DNA from: Cepaea nemoralis
Lineage: Eukaryota; Mollusca; Gastropoda; Stylommatophora; Helicidae
Length of the DNA stretch: 64,000 bases
Assembly (NCBI GenBank): GCA_014155875.1
Contig: JACEFZ010018338.1
Location: 180,001 to 244,000 of the forward strand
Direction: 5' to 3'
Shown here: piece after piece, positions 1 to 10,078 of the stretch
How the letters are laid out: each line of letters opens with the position of its first letter
Numbering within the stretch: position 1 is the first letter of the stretch
The notes under the pieces: model-generated
Told to the model about the DNA's origin: nothing
The model's database searches: none
The model's input: the letters and a program-made list of their open reading frames with translations, nothing else
Program-made: the position numbers and the translations under genes

Positions 1-357
1 CTGTTATCAATATAATGGTGACAGGATTCCCAAGGCGATAATCACTCGACGTATAAGAAAAGTCGCTGTGTGTGAAGGGTAGGTAGAGAAGAGACGTGCA
101 GTTATTAAGGTACTTTAGTGACATTTTAAAAATTGGTTTGGTATTGATTACATCTGGACAGTTGAATAGGACCTGAAAAATGCTTTCCAACGGTACCTCA
201 TTCAAGTCTGTACGTTGATTCTAAGCCGAGATATGCAGAATTGTGTGTCAAATTATGTCATAATATGGAAAATGTAGGAAAAAACTAATCTGACTGATTT
301 TTACTTGCTGCCCAAAAACAACAATTGTTTACAATGTGTTTAAAACTGCTATAACTT
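1..357. other. No gene recognised
   Basis: AT-rich sequence with no open frame resembling a known family. It precedes the large inverted repeat. Confidence 0.5.
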
Positions 358-787
358 ATTTAAATATTGAGCACAACCCACTACTGGCAACACCGATCGC
401 ATTCTGGTATGAACCTAAGGCCTATCCACGTCAATATGGAAGCACTATACTCGAGTTTCGCCCTCGTTTGAGCTCATCAGTAGTGCATATCCCTGACCGG
501 ATCCGGAAACAGTCCCGGATCACGCGTGTGAAGCGGGTGTGTAACCACGCGGCACACACTGGACACACCAAATTATCACTACAGAACATCACAACGCCGC
601 TACCCATCGTAGGCTATGCGCGTGATCCGGGACTGTTTCCGGATCCGGTCAGGGATATGCACTACTGATGAGCTCAAACGAGGGCGAAACTCGAGTATAG
701 TGCTTCCATATTGACGTGGATAGGCCTTAGGTTCATACCAGAATGCGATCGGTGTTGCCAGTAGTGGGTTGTGCTCAATATTTAAAT
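358..787. repeat. Exact long inverted repeat (foldback/MITE-like)
   Basis: Positions 358-526 are the reverse complement of 619-787. Pairing partners sum to 1145 at both ends, so the 169-bp arms align without indels and I found no mismatch. The spacer is 527-618. The outer ends are the palindrome ATTTAAAT, so a target duplication cannot be told from the arm. A 110-codon open frame crosses the left arm and spacer but looks accidental. Possible identities are a foldback or MITE with very long terminal repeats, a hairpin RNA locus, or an assembly snap-back artefact. Confidence 0.9.
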
Positions 788-879
788 TTCAAATCCCGAA
801 ACAACCACATAATTAATAACTTATTTAGTTTTGAGAAAACCCCATAGCAACTATATGTTGTCTTGTTCGGAACGGCGAG

Positions 880-1506
880 GCCTAACTGCCTAGATAGAAA
901 ATTTTTGATGTTATGCAATATCGAGTCATTAAAATTCAAAATAGCCGCTAATTAATTATTTAATAATGATTAAACGTAGCTAATTAACCTTAAAATGCCA
1001 ATTATGAATATTTTTCCCTTCAGTTTGATCAAACAAATAAAAAGGCCATGTTGTGATGTTGTAAATATGTTTTGTTACTAATTTAATTTCAAAATGGCTG
1101 CCAATTAATTAATTAATAATTAAGTTAAAAAATTTAAATTTGGTTAACGAACCTTGAAAGACCAATTATGTATCTCCGAAGTTGGTGTGGGTTCGCCTGA
1201 TGACGAAGGACATTGGCAATAGGGGAAGCTAATCCACATGCAAAATTCAGTTGAGTGCACTAGAAGTCATGTGTATGGACTACACTCAAGTTCAAAGCCA
1301 GCGAGTGAGCGAAAAAAAAAATATTAATGTATTCTCCCCTCTTCAGTTTGATAAAACAAATCAATAGATCATGTTATGATTTTATAAATATGCTTTATTA
1401 CTAATTAAAATTCAAAAAGCAGCCAATTAATTATATATAGAAGCACTAGAAGTAATGTGTATGGACTACGCTCGAGTTCAAAGCGAGCGAGCGCAAAAAA
1501 AAAATA
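880..1506. repeat. Degenerate tandem repeat region, about 320-bp period
   Basis: A phrase around 1025-1100 recurs at 1345-1425 and, more weakly, at 900-960. The A-tailed phrase ending near 1322 recurs ending near 1506. The units are AT-rich and end in poly-A runs of 8-10 bases, as decayed retroposed repeats often do. No coding content is seen. Confidence 0.5.
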
Positions 1507-1709
1507 AATTTATGTATCGAACATAATGAAGATCTAGAAAGCATCCTGCCAACCTGGAAAAGAAAAAAAACAAAACTAATAGTTATGCTAATTAATAGTA
1601 CTAGTACTAATTTAAAAAAACTAATACACATGTTCGTGGTCATTAAAACCGTCTGGTGAGGTCTACATTTTTTGTCGTGAGCGACTGATCTGTTTTCTTC
1701 TTGAATTAA

Positions 1710-1710
<1 letters not shown>

Positions 1711-1741
<31 letters not shown>
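1711..1741. repeat. Poly-T / poly-G homopolymer run
   Basis: Ten T followed by 21 G. The G run length is unlikely to be accurate in sequencing. A second G run of 17 lies at 14295-14311. Confidence 0.9.
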
Positions 1742-1835
1742 TGGTTGCTGCCGATAATAAGATTATTTTAATGGCTAAACTCGATCGTGCCTATTAATGT
1801 GTGCCTATTAATTATAAGTGTCTATTCATAGCGCA

Positions 1836-1864
1836 CTATGTATAAAGTATTCCTTTATACATAG
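1836..1864. repeat. Short palindrome CTATGTATAAAG...
   Basis: The 12-base arms 1836-1847 and 1853-1864 are perfect reverse complements around a 5-base loop. The same core recurs as a tandem repeat at 5861-5970, so it belongs to a dispersed repeat family. Confidence 0.75.
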
Positions 1865-1976
1865 TTGAACTGTCCCGGCTAGTCACGTAATTTGGCAAGT
1901 CACGCGACTTAACGTACATGACGTCATCGGGACATGTGTGTGGCTATATAATACATTTTTGTTGATTCGAAAACGT

Positions 1977-2046
1977 GTCGTCAATAGCATAGTTGATAGT
2001 GTCTCCACCTGATGGGTGGGATCTCCAGGTTCGTTTCCTTGCCGAA
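1977..2046 (+). repeat. tRNA-derived SINE-like unit, degenerate copy
   Basis: The sequence resembles the second copy at 2268-2341: a box A-like TAGCATAGTTGATAGTG, then a box B-like GGTTCGTTTCC, followed by a T/A-rich tail. Upstream of both copies lies a similar TTTTGTTGAT phrase. The cloverleaf is too degenerate for a working tRNA. I read it as a tRNA-Asp-like retroposed unit. Confidence 0.55.
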
Positions 2047-2267
2047 CAATTTTTTTAAAAATTGTTCAGCAATTAATTGGGTGAAAGTCAATTCTTTATC
2101 TCTTTGGGTTTGTGGGGTTATAGGCAAACTTTTTATATTTATAATCGGATTGACTATTCGCAATGGAATTGCCAATAGAAAAAAATTATATTCGCAATGG
2201 AAGTAGGTCACGTGATTATTCCCATTCGTGTTTCCATATTACAATATTTTGTTGATCTGTTAACGTG

Positions 2268-2341
2268 TCCTCAGTAGCATAGTAGGTTAGTGTCTCTCGC
2301 CTGGTACACAGAACTTCGAGGATCGATTCCCCGCCGGGGAG
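2268..2341 (+). repeat. tRNA-Asp-like SINE unit
   Basis: It begins TCCTCAGTAGCATAGT (box A-like), has GGATCGATTCC (box B), and ends with an acceptor-type stem TTCCCCGCCGGGGAG as in eukaryotic tRNA-Asp. The anticodon arm is degenerate, so a functional tRNA is unlikely. A T-rich stretch follows directly. The upstream GTCACGTGAT...ATTCCC phrase also precedes the tRNA-like unit at 9463-9529. Confidence 0.6.
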
Positions 2342-2554
2342 GCAGCATTCTTTTTTTTTATTTTTTATTTTCAGGAATTAGGTGACACAAATGCTATGAT
2401 AGTCTGATGATTTCACTTTAGGCATGTATTCTACGGATTTTGTGTATTAGGTGTTGGTTATCTTGCTGCACAAGAACCTGCGCATTTGTCTTTCTATTCT
2501 TATCTGTACTCTACTTTTGTTTTGGGAAAGGTGCTTAGCCATCCGAACACGAGT

Positions 2555-2671
<117 letters not shown>

Positions 2672-3403
2672 CTCTAGGTCTTGATCTCCCACCTCTCTCT
2701 TTCTTGTCTTTACTACTCTTTAATGTCTTTCAATAAATCTTTCTCATATCTCTTGTCTCTCACATTATCTTCGTTATCTATCTCTCCCCTCTCTCTTTTC
2801 TGCCTGCTTCATATATAGATGCCTGGTGTTTGAATTGCTTAATCATTGTCTCTCTGAGGCGAAGCATATTACTGGAGGCCATAGAAAGTGTCAAATTAAG
2901 AGAATCATCACTGCTGCGATATTATCAGGACATAAATAGTAGGATGGTAATGTAACCAAACACGGATACATGGCAACAGTAAGTGTACAGAAACAAGTTA
3001 ACCATTCTTGAACTCGCCTGGGGACAAAATTATTTGTAGGGATCGTTATTTGTATTGTGGATACCAGTTCTGAAAAATTATTCTTGATATTTAAACAGGA
3101 CTAACGTAATGTAAAAATACAATGGGATGCCAAAAGAACGGACAGAAGTAAGAGGAAGAGTGATTCATTAAAAAATACGTTTAATACGGAGAATTCGGCA
3201 GAATTAACCTCGCAACAGTGAACATTCCTATTTAAATTAACCACCTTCTTAGACTTCTTAATGGCCCAAACTAAAATTGACTAGTGCGCAGACGCTGTGA
3301 CATGTTTGTTACTTCCTGCAATTCGATTGCGAATATAATTGTTCTCTATTCACAATTCCATTGCGAATATAATTTTTTCTATTCACAATGGAATTGCGAA
3401 TAG

Positions 3404-5489
3404 AGCCTCCCATGTATAATTGTGTTGTTTAAAGTGAGTGTAAGTTAGTGTCGTGTCGTCCCTGGAGTGAGGAGAGTCAACACCCACATTATAATATTTT
3501 TCTTTCCTATCAATATCCTGGAGAATCCACCAGCTTCCGTCCAACACACTCCATCAGCCCGTGGACACCTTTTCCTATCACTCTCTCACTGTCGTACTAT
3601 GCCCCCTCTCATACTTCCCCAACGCAACATACTCAACAACTCTTGCTTCCAAAAAATTAATAAAGATTAATTTATTAAAAGAAAAGTGTAACGTGTATGT
3701 GAAGAAAATGTGTGTCGTGTATTATAACATAAATGTATATGTCAGCCTTCAAAGTTCAGGATCATAGTGCACACATCATGGCAAGGATTACACGACATCA
3801 CACAAGTCTGTACAATAGACCTCACCAAAGTTGTATCCTTCTCTCCAGACATGTCCTCCTCCAGGAGCTCTGATGACCATGAGATCTGAATCCCATGTAA
3901 ATATATAATCCGTGGAAAATACTATTATTGTTCCTAACACAACTGTTCCTAATAGTTTATAGAAAACTCAGGCTTCATAATTCCGGCGCAGTGAAACAAA
4001 CATGGAACACTGTCCTATGAACAGGATGGTTTGTCTCTTGCTAAATGTTCTATAGTTCTCACTATTAAACAGTTATTGTCTATACTTCAATAGAGTCCTT
4101 TATTTTTGTCCTAGTCATAAGTGAACTGAATATCCATCACTACTGGTGTGTTAAACTGGTATGACCTAAAACTCAATCGGGATTTATCCTGTGGGATATA
4201 TATACCATTCAGCTCCACTGAGCAATGTTGTTATAAAGTTGCTGGCCAATCTTCCTGCGCCAAACTTTATCCGGGATCGGATTTTTCCTTGGTTCCGTGT
4301 TCTTCATTCCAACCAGAGGGAACCTGTAACATAAATCATACAACTGGTGATAGCCTCCCCGTCACTGATCTCTATTATATGATCGTGGCCATTGGCCTCG
4401 CTCAGAAAATACAGTGAACCTACTCTGTCAGGGACAGATGACTCAACCCATTGGTTATCATCAGGCCAAGACAAGAACCAAAAAAATCAACAAACAGAAT
4501 GCGGAACCCCGCCCACCAGGGACACCTACGGGAATATCCCAATTATCCCTCATTACTCAATTCTCAACTAGTAAAGCTTATCAACACTTCACTAATCTAT
4601 TTTCAACTAACAGAGCTACGTATCACTCTCTAGTTTTAACAAGTCTACAGCCTATATTAATTAGAACTAATTATAATAGGTTCTACCTTAGGCAACACTG
4701 CAGTTAGATCCAATTACATCCACTCTTGCCATGACAGGCACGTGTAAAATTAAATTAACTCAATTCGCACACGGTAGACATTTTCCAATCAGAACCGCAG
4801 TGCCGAAGCACGTCTGCTAATATCCAAGGTTTGAGTTCAACTGTCCTCTCCAATCATGGTTTTTGGCAAAACCTAAAATTGGTCACGTGACGGTATTCTT
4901 CCGGTCCACACAGGGGTTATTTGGACATATCATCCATTGTCAAGAATCCATTTTCCCTGGCTTAGTCACTGTCAGAGTTGTCATCAGTTGTTTTGACTCC
5001 CACAACAAACTAACGAGTTACCGTATGATCCCAACAACAGTTTTTCATAACAAGCTGCCAATCTGCGTGATGTCCGGAAATTCCAAATTGGCAGGCGGAC
5101 TGTTTTCTTCCGAGCTGAGTACTTCCGCTTCCAATCCGACCTGTTTATAAACTGTCAAAGCGATGTATGATTCAGCTCACCCACTTCCCCAACACATCTG
5201 CAGCTGTTAACTTTGCCCGACATGTGATGGCTGACATCCGATTGCAACCAGGATCCGACGGGTTCCATCTGTATTCGAATGTTGACAAACTGTCAAAGTG
5301 ATGCCGGGATTTGTCTCACTCACCACCGAATGTTCCCATTCTGTCCACCAGATGTAAACACTTGCCGCTACATTTATGAATGTTTTCTCTGTATTAGTTG
5401 AAACAATTGTCGCTTTGCAGAAGTCTGTTTAATCAGAAATCCTCTTATAGTAATCAGCTGGTCAAACACGGTGTTTTATTTTGTGACAG
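3404..5489. other. No gene recognised
   Basis: Several open frames of 60-97 codons lie here, but none has a recognisable domain. A phrase containing AAACTGTCAAAG occurs near 5150 and again near 5290. A TGAAAAATTATTCTTGATATTTAAA-type phrase near 3070 recurs near 5829. It is probably decayed repeat sequence. Confidence 0.4.
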
Positions 5490-5798
5490 TTAGATAGTTA
5501 ATCTTTCCTCTTGAGCCCTGACTGTACTGGACTTAGGTATCAGTACAGAGCAGGGTAGGTGGTCGTTTCTATAATCCCCAAGGACACTCCATTTTATGTC
5601 TGATTCCATCTCTTGTGATACAAGTGCCAGGTCGATGGCCGTGTCAGGGTCCCCCGGTCTCATTGCCTGCCTAGTTGGTGTCCCATCATTTAGACAGATA
5701 ACATCCGTCTCAAGCGAGGCCTCAGCAAGAGCACAATGCCCTGTGTGTTCTCTCCCGACCTGTCCCACTCTTTGGAGCGTGCACTGAAGTAACCACAT
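5490..5798 (-). pseudogene. LINE endonuclease (APE type) fragment
   Basis: The minus strand encodes the C-terminal part of an exonuclease-endonuclease-phosphatase domain from a non-LTR retrotransposon. It shows the conserved run ICLNDGTPTR, then AIDLALVS, SDIKWSVLGDY and a degraded catalytic SDH written NDH. The N-terminal catalytic part, the reverse transcriptase and the rest are missing. The style matches LINEs that carry an RNase H domain, pieces of which also lie at 18225-19270 and 31540-31658, but I cannot show they are one family. Confidence 0.75.
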
Positions 5799-5860
5799 AT
5801 CAGATATTGATGTATTGGGGATATCAATCTGGAAAATTATTCTTGATATTTAAAAAGCCA

Positions 5861-5970
5861 TACTTCAACTATGTATAAAGTATTCCTTTATTCATACTTC
5901 ACTATGTATAAAGTATTCTTTTATTCATACTTCACTATGTATAAAGTCTCCTAATTATTATTATACATAG
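5861..5970. repeat. Tandem repeat, about 33-bp unit
   Basis: About three copies of TTCACTATGTATAAAGTATT plus a 13-base tail. The unit core equals the palindrome at 1836-1864. A last inverted TTATACATAG follows near 5976. Confidence 0.8.
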
Positions 5971-6138
5971 TAATGGTAGTTTACTAAACACGCAGGGACA
6001 AGGGATAACGAAACCGTGGTAGGAAATTACCTGAACGTGAGATTTAGAATGATGTAGACGATGCGTGATAGTCACAAAACTTTGTGAAGTCGTTTAGAAC
6101 GCATTTTGGATTTGTCTTTATAGAAGTAGAGTAAGGCC

Positions 6139-6527
6139 ATACTATCTGCATTCTCCGATGCTTGTTCTGAATTTGGTTTAACAATTAGCAAAGAGAAGAC
6201 ACAGATTATGTCACAAGGTGCACATGGGGTACCATCAATCTTTATTCGTTATTGACGATGCCACTGGAGATAGTAGACCATTTTACATATCCAGGATCAG
6301 AGGTAAATAGCAAATTATCCCTAGATCAGGAAATCAACATGAGAATTTGTAAGGTAGCAACAACAATGAACAGGTTAGCAAAAAGAGTCTGGGAGAACAG
6401 GACGCTTACTGCCAAAACAAAAGTCCTCGTCTATAAAGCCTCTGTCCTTAGTACTCTTCTTTATGGCAGTGAAACCTGGACAACTTACTCACACCATGAG
6501 AAACGTTTAAACAGCTTTATATGCGGT
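6139..6527 (+). pseudogene. LINE reverse transcriptase C-terminal fragment, part 1
   Basis: Encodes the region after the RT active site of the same LINE family as the full-length copy at 58183-62157. It covers the stretch from the ISKEKTQIMSQGAH-type segment through EIVDHFTY, TTMNRL and TLLYGSETWTTYSHHEKRLNSF. The frame is broken near 6250. The gene stops abruptly at the start of a DNA transposon at 6528 and resumes at 8383. Confidence 0.85.
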
Positions 6528-8375
6528 GTGACGAAACGCCTACAGATCGGCAGATCTCTGCATAATATCCCTTTGAAGGGAGTGCGATGCGTTGGTCTCC
6601 TTTGAATTTAATATCAATTAATAGGGGATTACCCATCTGAAGTAGTGCGTGGTGGCGCGATACTAGTTATTTATAGAGAAATCTAGAATGTTCCCCCAAG
6701 TGCGTACGTGGTCGAGATCTCTAGATTCACGAGTGCTTCATGCAGCATGGGTTGGTTAACTTATCGTGATTCTGGTTTTCTCCATGGATCAGGGAATTCA
6801 CTCGGCTCGTGTAGGCAAGTTGTAGGCACACTGAGTTAGTCGTGATGAGTTGCCAGCCAGACCTCAGCGTAAGACAGATCACAGCCACAGGGCTGCTGTA
6901 ATTTTGATGTCAATGTGCGCGGCCAGAGTGGACATCTGCAGTCGAGTTTGTGATTGATAAATCACAGGATCTGTTATTGCTATACTGAAGAAGATTCAAG
7001 AGCTTCACCATGAGCTCTATGGGCCCACTCATTCCAGTGCCTATCAAGAAGTTGATTGAGGCCATACTGGGAGTGGTCTTCTGATTCTGCGAGATCAATG
7101 TTGGAAGGAGCTGAGTGCTGAATATGTCGGTAGGTCTAGGTTAGGACCTCCGCCAAGAGTCCGACGACTGTCATCCGATCCCGAGAGGATCCAACACTGA
7201 AACGTCTGGTGATTCTAGCCAGTGAAGCACTGGTGAAATTCAAACTCAGTGTAAACCTTGGTGATTGCAAGGTCGTGAACTTTCAAGATGAGCAAAGTGA
7301 TCATTGTTACCAGTCACCATGGCCTGTGTGCTATGCTTCCGGCCCGGCTGGGTTGTCATGGGACACCAGTGTATAATTTTATGCTTGAATAGTATATCTA
7401 CATTGGTTTACCTTTATGAAGCCAACACGTGGTCCAGTGACCTAAGACATTGATTACATACGTGGTGGGAACACCAGAGGGACAGGTTTGTTAAGGTAGG
7501 GAGCTACCTCATTTCAACGTGGTGAACTATTGACAGTGTATGATAGGTTGTGATTGATACCCATCGATCAGGGTAATTACCTGAGACTGTGAAGATCTAT
7601 TTGTCCAAGGACATGGAAATAAGGTGAAGTGTTTAGTCACCGGATAGACTTTGCCAGTGACGTTTTGTGTTCATGTGGAGCAACCGCTCATTTTGTAGGT
7701 GACATATCAGTGTGTGGGTCACTTATGATGAGATAGAGTGACCAGGCTCTTGTGTATTTGGATACGGTGCTACATGTACTTTTCTGCAAGTGGGAGACCG
7801 CTAATATTCTAGGGTCGGCCCAGACTTCATCAGGAGTGTGACGAGTGATATAGTACGACAGCAAGGAAGGATCCTTGATCATCGGTGCAGTGTCGGTCAG
7901 GCAGTGGTACTTCGCTTGATCAGCCCGTGATTGGTTCTCTGTGGGAAGAGGGAACTTTGAAGAGGCAGCAGATATTGGAGTTCCGGTCCACTGGAGAAGC
8001 CTGGGTGAGTCGCTACCACGAATGGACAACCGCACGAGCTATCGTCCGCCTCCATGATGAAGAATACTCATCTGCATATCTGATCTTGTACATAGTATCT
8101 TCTAGTCTGGCTTTCAGCCATCCTTTTCTGTGTTGTGGTTGACTTAGTTCAGAATAAAATTTTTGTTCTCTTAGCTATGACTTTGTGCAGTGATATGACT
8201 GGTGTCTTGTCCGAGCCCCCTTGGGGTAGGGAATCCTAGGTGAGGGAGGGGAGGTCCAGCTGTCCCGGCTTGTGTGGGGGCTGGTAGATGTAGAGTGCTA
8301 TTGAGGTGGTTGGAGCAAAGGCTGGGGATAGTATCTATCGTGGCAAACCAGTCCAAGCCCCGGCGGTCTTGTCAC
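6528..8375. mobile_element. Non-autonomous DNA transposon inserted in LINE
   Basis: The insert splits the LINE and is flanked by ATGCGGT at 6521-6527 and 8376-8382. The ends are short imperfect TIRs: GTGACGAAACGCC at the left against GTGACAAGACCGCC from the right end reversed. The 1.85-kb interior has no transposase that I recognise. The duplication could be read as 7 to 9 bp because the flank repeats GT, so the superfamily is left open. Confidence 0.75.
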
Positions 8376-8382
8376 ATGCGGT

Positions 8383-8426
8383 GTCTGTGAAGAATACTTG
8401 GTATTAAGTGGCAAGACAAAATCGCA
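8383..8426 (+). pseudogene. LINE fragment, part 2
   Basis: A short remnant of the same LINE (the ILGIKWQDK-coding segment) trapped between the two transposons at 6528-8375 and 8427-9695. Confidence 0.8.
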
Positions 8427-9462
8427 AGGGAGACTTTATAAGCAAGCATTTGCTAGTAATGTACGGACATTATACGCAAACAGGTGGTCACATGACATTT
8501 ACTACCGCCATCGATTGGCTTTAGAAGACTATTATTATTATTCTCCCTTCTTGTCTGTCTTTTGTTTGCAAGTTCTTTTTACTCAAACCCCATCTTCATC
8601 TATATCTACATACATAGTTAATTCCATAAAACTTTAACATTCGTATCCTAATGAATGCCTAGATGCGGTACTTAATTACTCTTGACTGTTTGGCTCATCT
8701 GTGTGTTACTTTTTTTGCAAATCCTTTACAGGACATTGCAGTCAACACCAGCATTTTTCAGCTGCTGTTGCTGTCTTGGCAAGTTTTACATTCAGTAGTT
8801 TGCCATTGCTTTCTGACCGACCGGCTCACATACCTCTGTAAGTAACCAGAGTGACGCGGTCCTCTACCGAATCTCCCGCAGCTGTGTTTCGTATATGAGT
8901 ATACGGGATTACGATCAATGTCCTTAAACCCTTCGCCAGGGAGACCCACTGTGTGTTACTGGCACCTATAAATAGTTACACTGTAATCTACCATGCTTGA
9001 CGTAGGAGGCGTCAAAGATAGGGTGCCGTAAGACTGACTGCCTCACCCAGTGTAAAACTGAACACTATGCCTGCAAAGAGGTTGACATGATTTATTTGAG
9101 AATCTAGGCTCCATTGGAAGATAAAAAGAAGGAAGAATATTATTTTTCGTTTTTACTTTGTTTTATATTGTCCATCAACTCTAAGATTACACCTGTCATC
9201 TATTTCTTGTTCACCTTCTTCTCAGTAATATACTCTGCTTATTTGATAGATATCGTTCTTTTGAATTTCCCTGTGTTCGCCTATGCTTTGCATCTATTTC
9301 TCCATCTATTCTGTCCATACAACTGGAGAGAGTAAGGTGGGGGAGGAAGATAGTAATGACAGTTTTGCAATTTTTTGGGTGTCCATCGACAAGGGTATTT
9401 GAACTCACCAATAAGTGTATTTGAACTCAATTAAACACACACAAAAAAAAAACAACAAAAAA

Positions 9463-9529
9463 CCGGCGGAGAGTCTAACCCGTCTCCCGCGTGATAGGCG
9501 GAGTTACTAACCACTACACTACCGCGGAC
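9463..9529 (-). repeat. tRNA-Asp-like unit inside the transposon
   Basis: Read on the minus strand it starts TCCGCGGTAGTGTAGTGGTT (box A) and has CGCCTATCACGCG at the anticodon arm, where tRNA-Asp has CGCCTGTCACGCG, then a box B-like GGGTTAGACTC. The anticodon would be ATC instead of GTC and the acceptor stem is imperfect. A T-rich tail follows. It is most likely a SINE head or a tRNA pseudogene. Confidence 0.6.
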
Positions 9530-9568
9530 ACACTGATATTCCCACAAACATTAATAATGTAGTCAAAC

Positions 9569-9645
9569 CTAGATCACGTGACTGGCTGTTTGCGAATTGG
9601 TCACGTGACCAGCCATTTGTAAATAGGTCACGTGACCAGCCGTTT
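9569..9645. repeat. Tandem repeat with CACGTG palindromes
   Basis: Three units of about 30 bp, each with the perfect palindrome GGTCACGTGACC or a near form, then AGCC(A/G)TTTG. They sit just inside the right TIR. The left TIR carries one degenerate copy near 8485. Confidence 0.75.
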
Positions 9646-9703
9646 GCGTATAATGTCCGTACATTACTAGCAAATGTTTGCTTATAGTCACTTCGAAATC
9701 ACA

Positions 9704-9803
9704 AATACTGAAATATTGGAAAGATCAGGTTGTGTGACGGTGTATTCCATGCTCAGTCTTTGTAGACTTAGATGGATAAGACATCTTAGGAGGATGGATG
9801 CAC
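9704..9803 (+). pseudogene. LINE fragment, part 3
   Basis: Continues the same LINE after the second transposon, covering the NTEILERSGCVTVYSMLSL and RLRWIRHLRRMD-coding segments. The sequence matches the full-length copy at 58183-62157 up to about 9803 and then diverges. Confidence 0.8.
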
Positions 9804-10066
9804 AAGCAGACAATATTGGGACCAAATGTACCTCATTGTCAAATGAAGGCACGCTCACAAATTTTGCATTAGAAACTAACAAGTAAAATTCCTGCTCCTA
9901 AAGAAAAGTTTAGAGGGAACATTGATGACAAGATTTTCTTGTTTTTCTCTCAAATTGATGGCTCTTTTTGGATGTATGGAAGAAGGGGAAAAGTTACAAT
10001 AAAGAATAACTGCCGCTATAAGTATTGCATTAACTTTAATATGTGTATGATGTGTAACAATCAATC
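9804..10066. other. No gene recognised
   Basis: AT-rich sequence between the LINE fragment and the next retroelement, ending in an AATC-repeated target site. Confidence 0.4.
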
Positions 10067-10078
10067 AATCAAACATGT

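Larger units (their letters stand above)
8427..9695. mobile_element. Non-autonomous DNA transposon (hAT-like 8-bp TSD)
   Basis: The target duplication is AAATCGCA (8419-8426) against AAATCACA (9696-9703). Terminal inverted repeats run from 8437 to about 8495 and pair with 9628-9686. The core GTACGGACATTATACGCAAAC (8461-8481) matches 9642-9662 exactly in reverse. The outermost nine bases pair poorly. The interior has no transposase. It contains a sequence near 8733-8860 that resembles 12540-12660, plus the tRNA-like unit and CACGTG repeats annotated separately. Confidence 0.8.

Noticed and set aside
4148..4417. 89-codon frame with several Cys residues
   Set aside because: No domain, no partner frame and no nearby element; such a length is expected by chance.
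9463..9529. Functional tRNA-Asp gene
   Set aside because: The anticodon and acceptor stem deviate and the unit lies inside a transposon next to T-rich tails.
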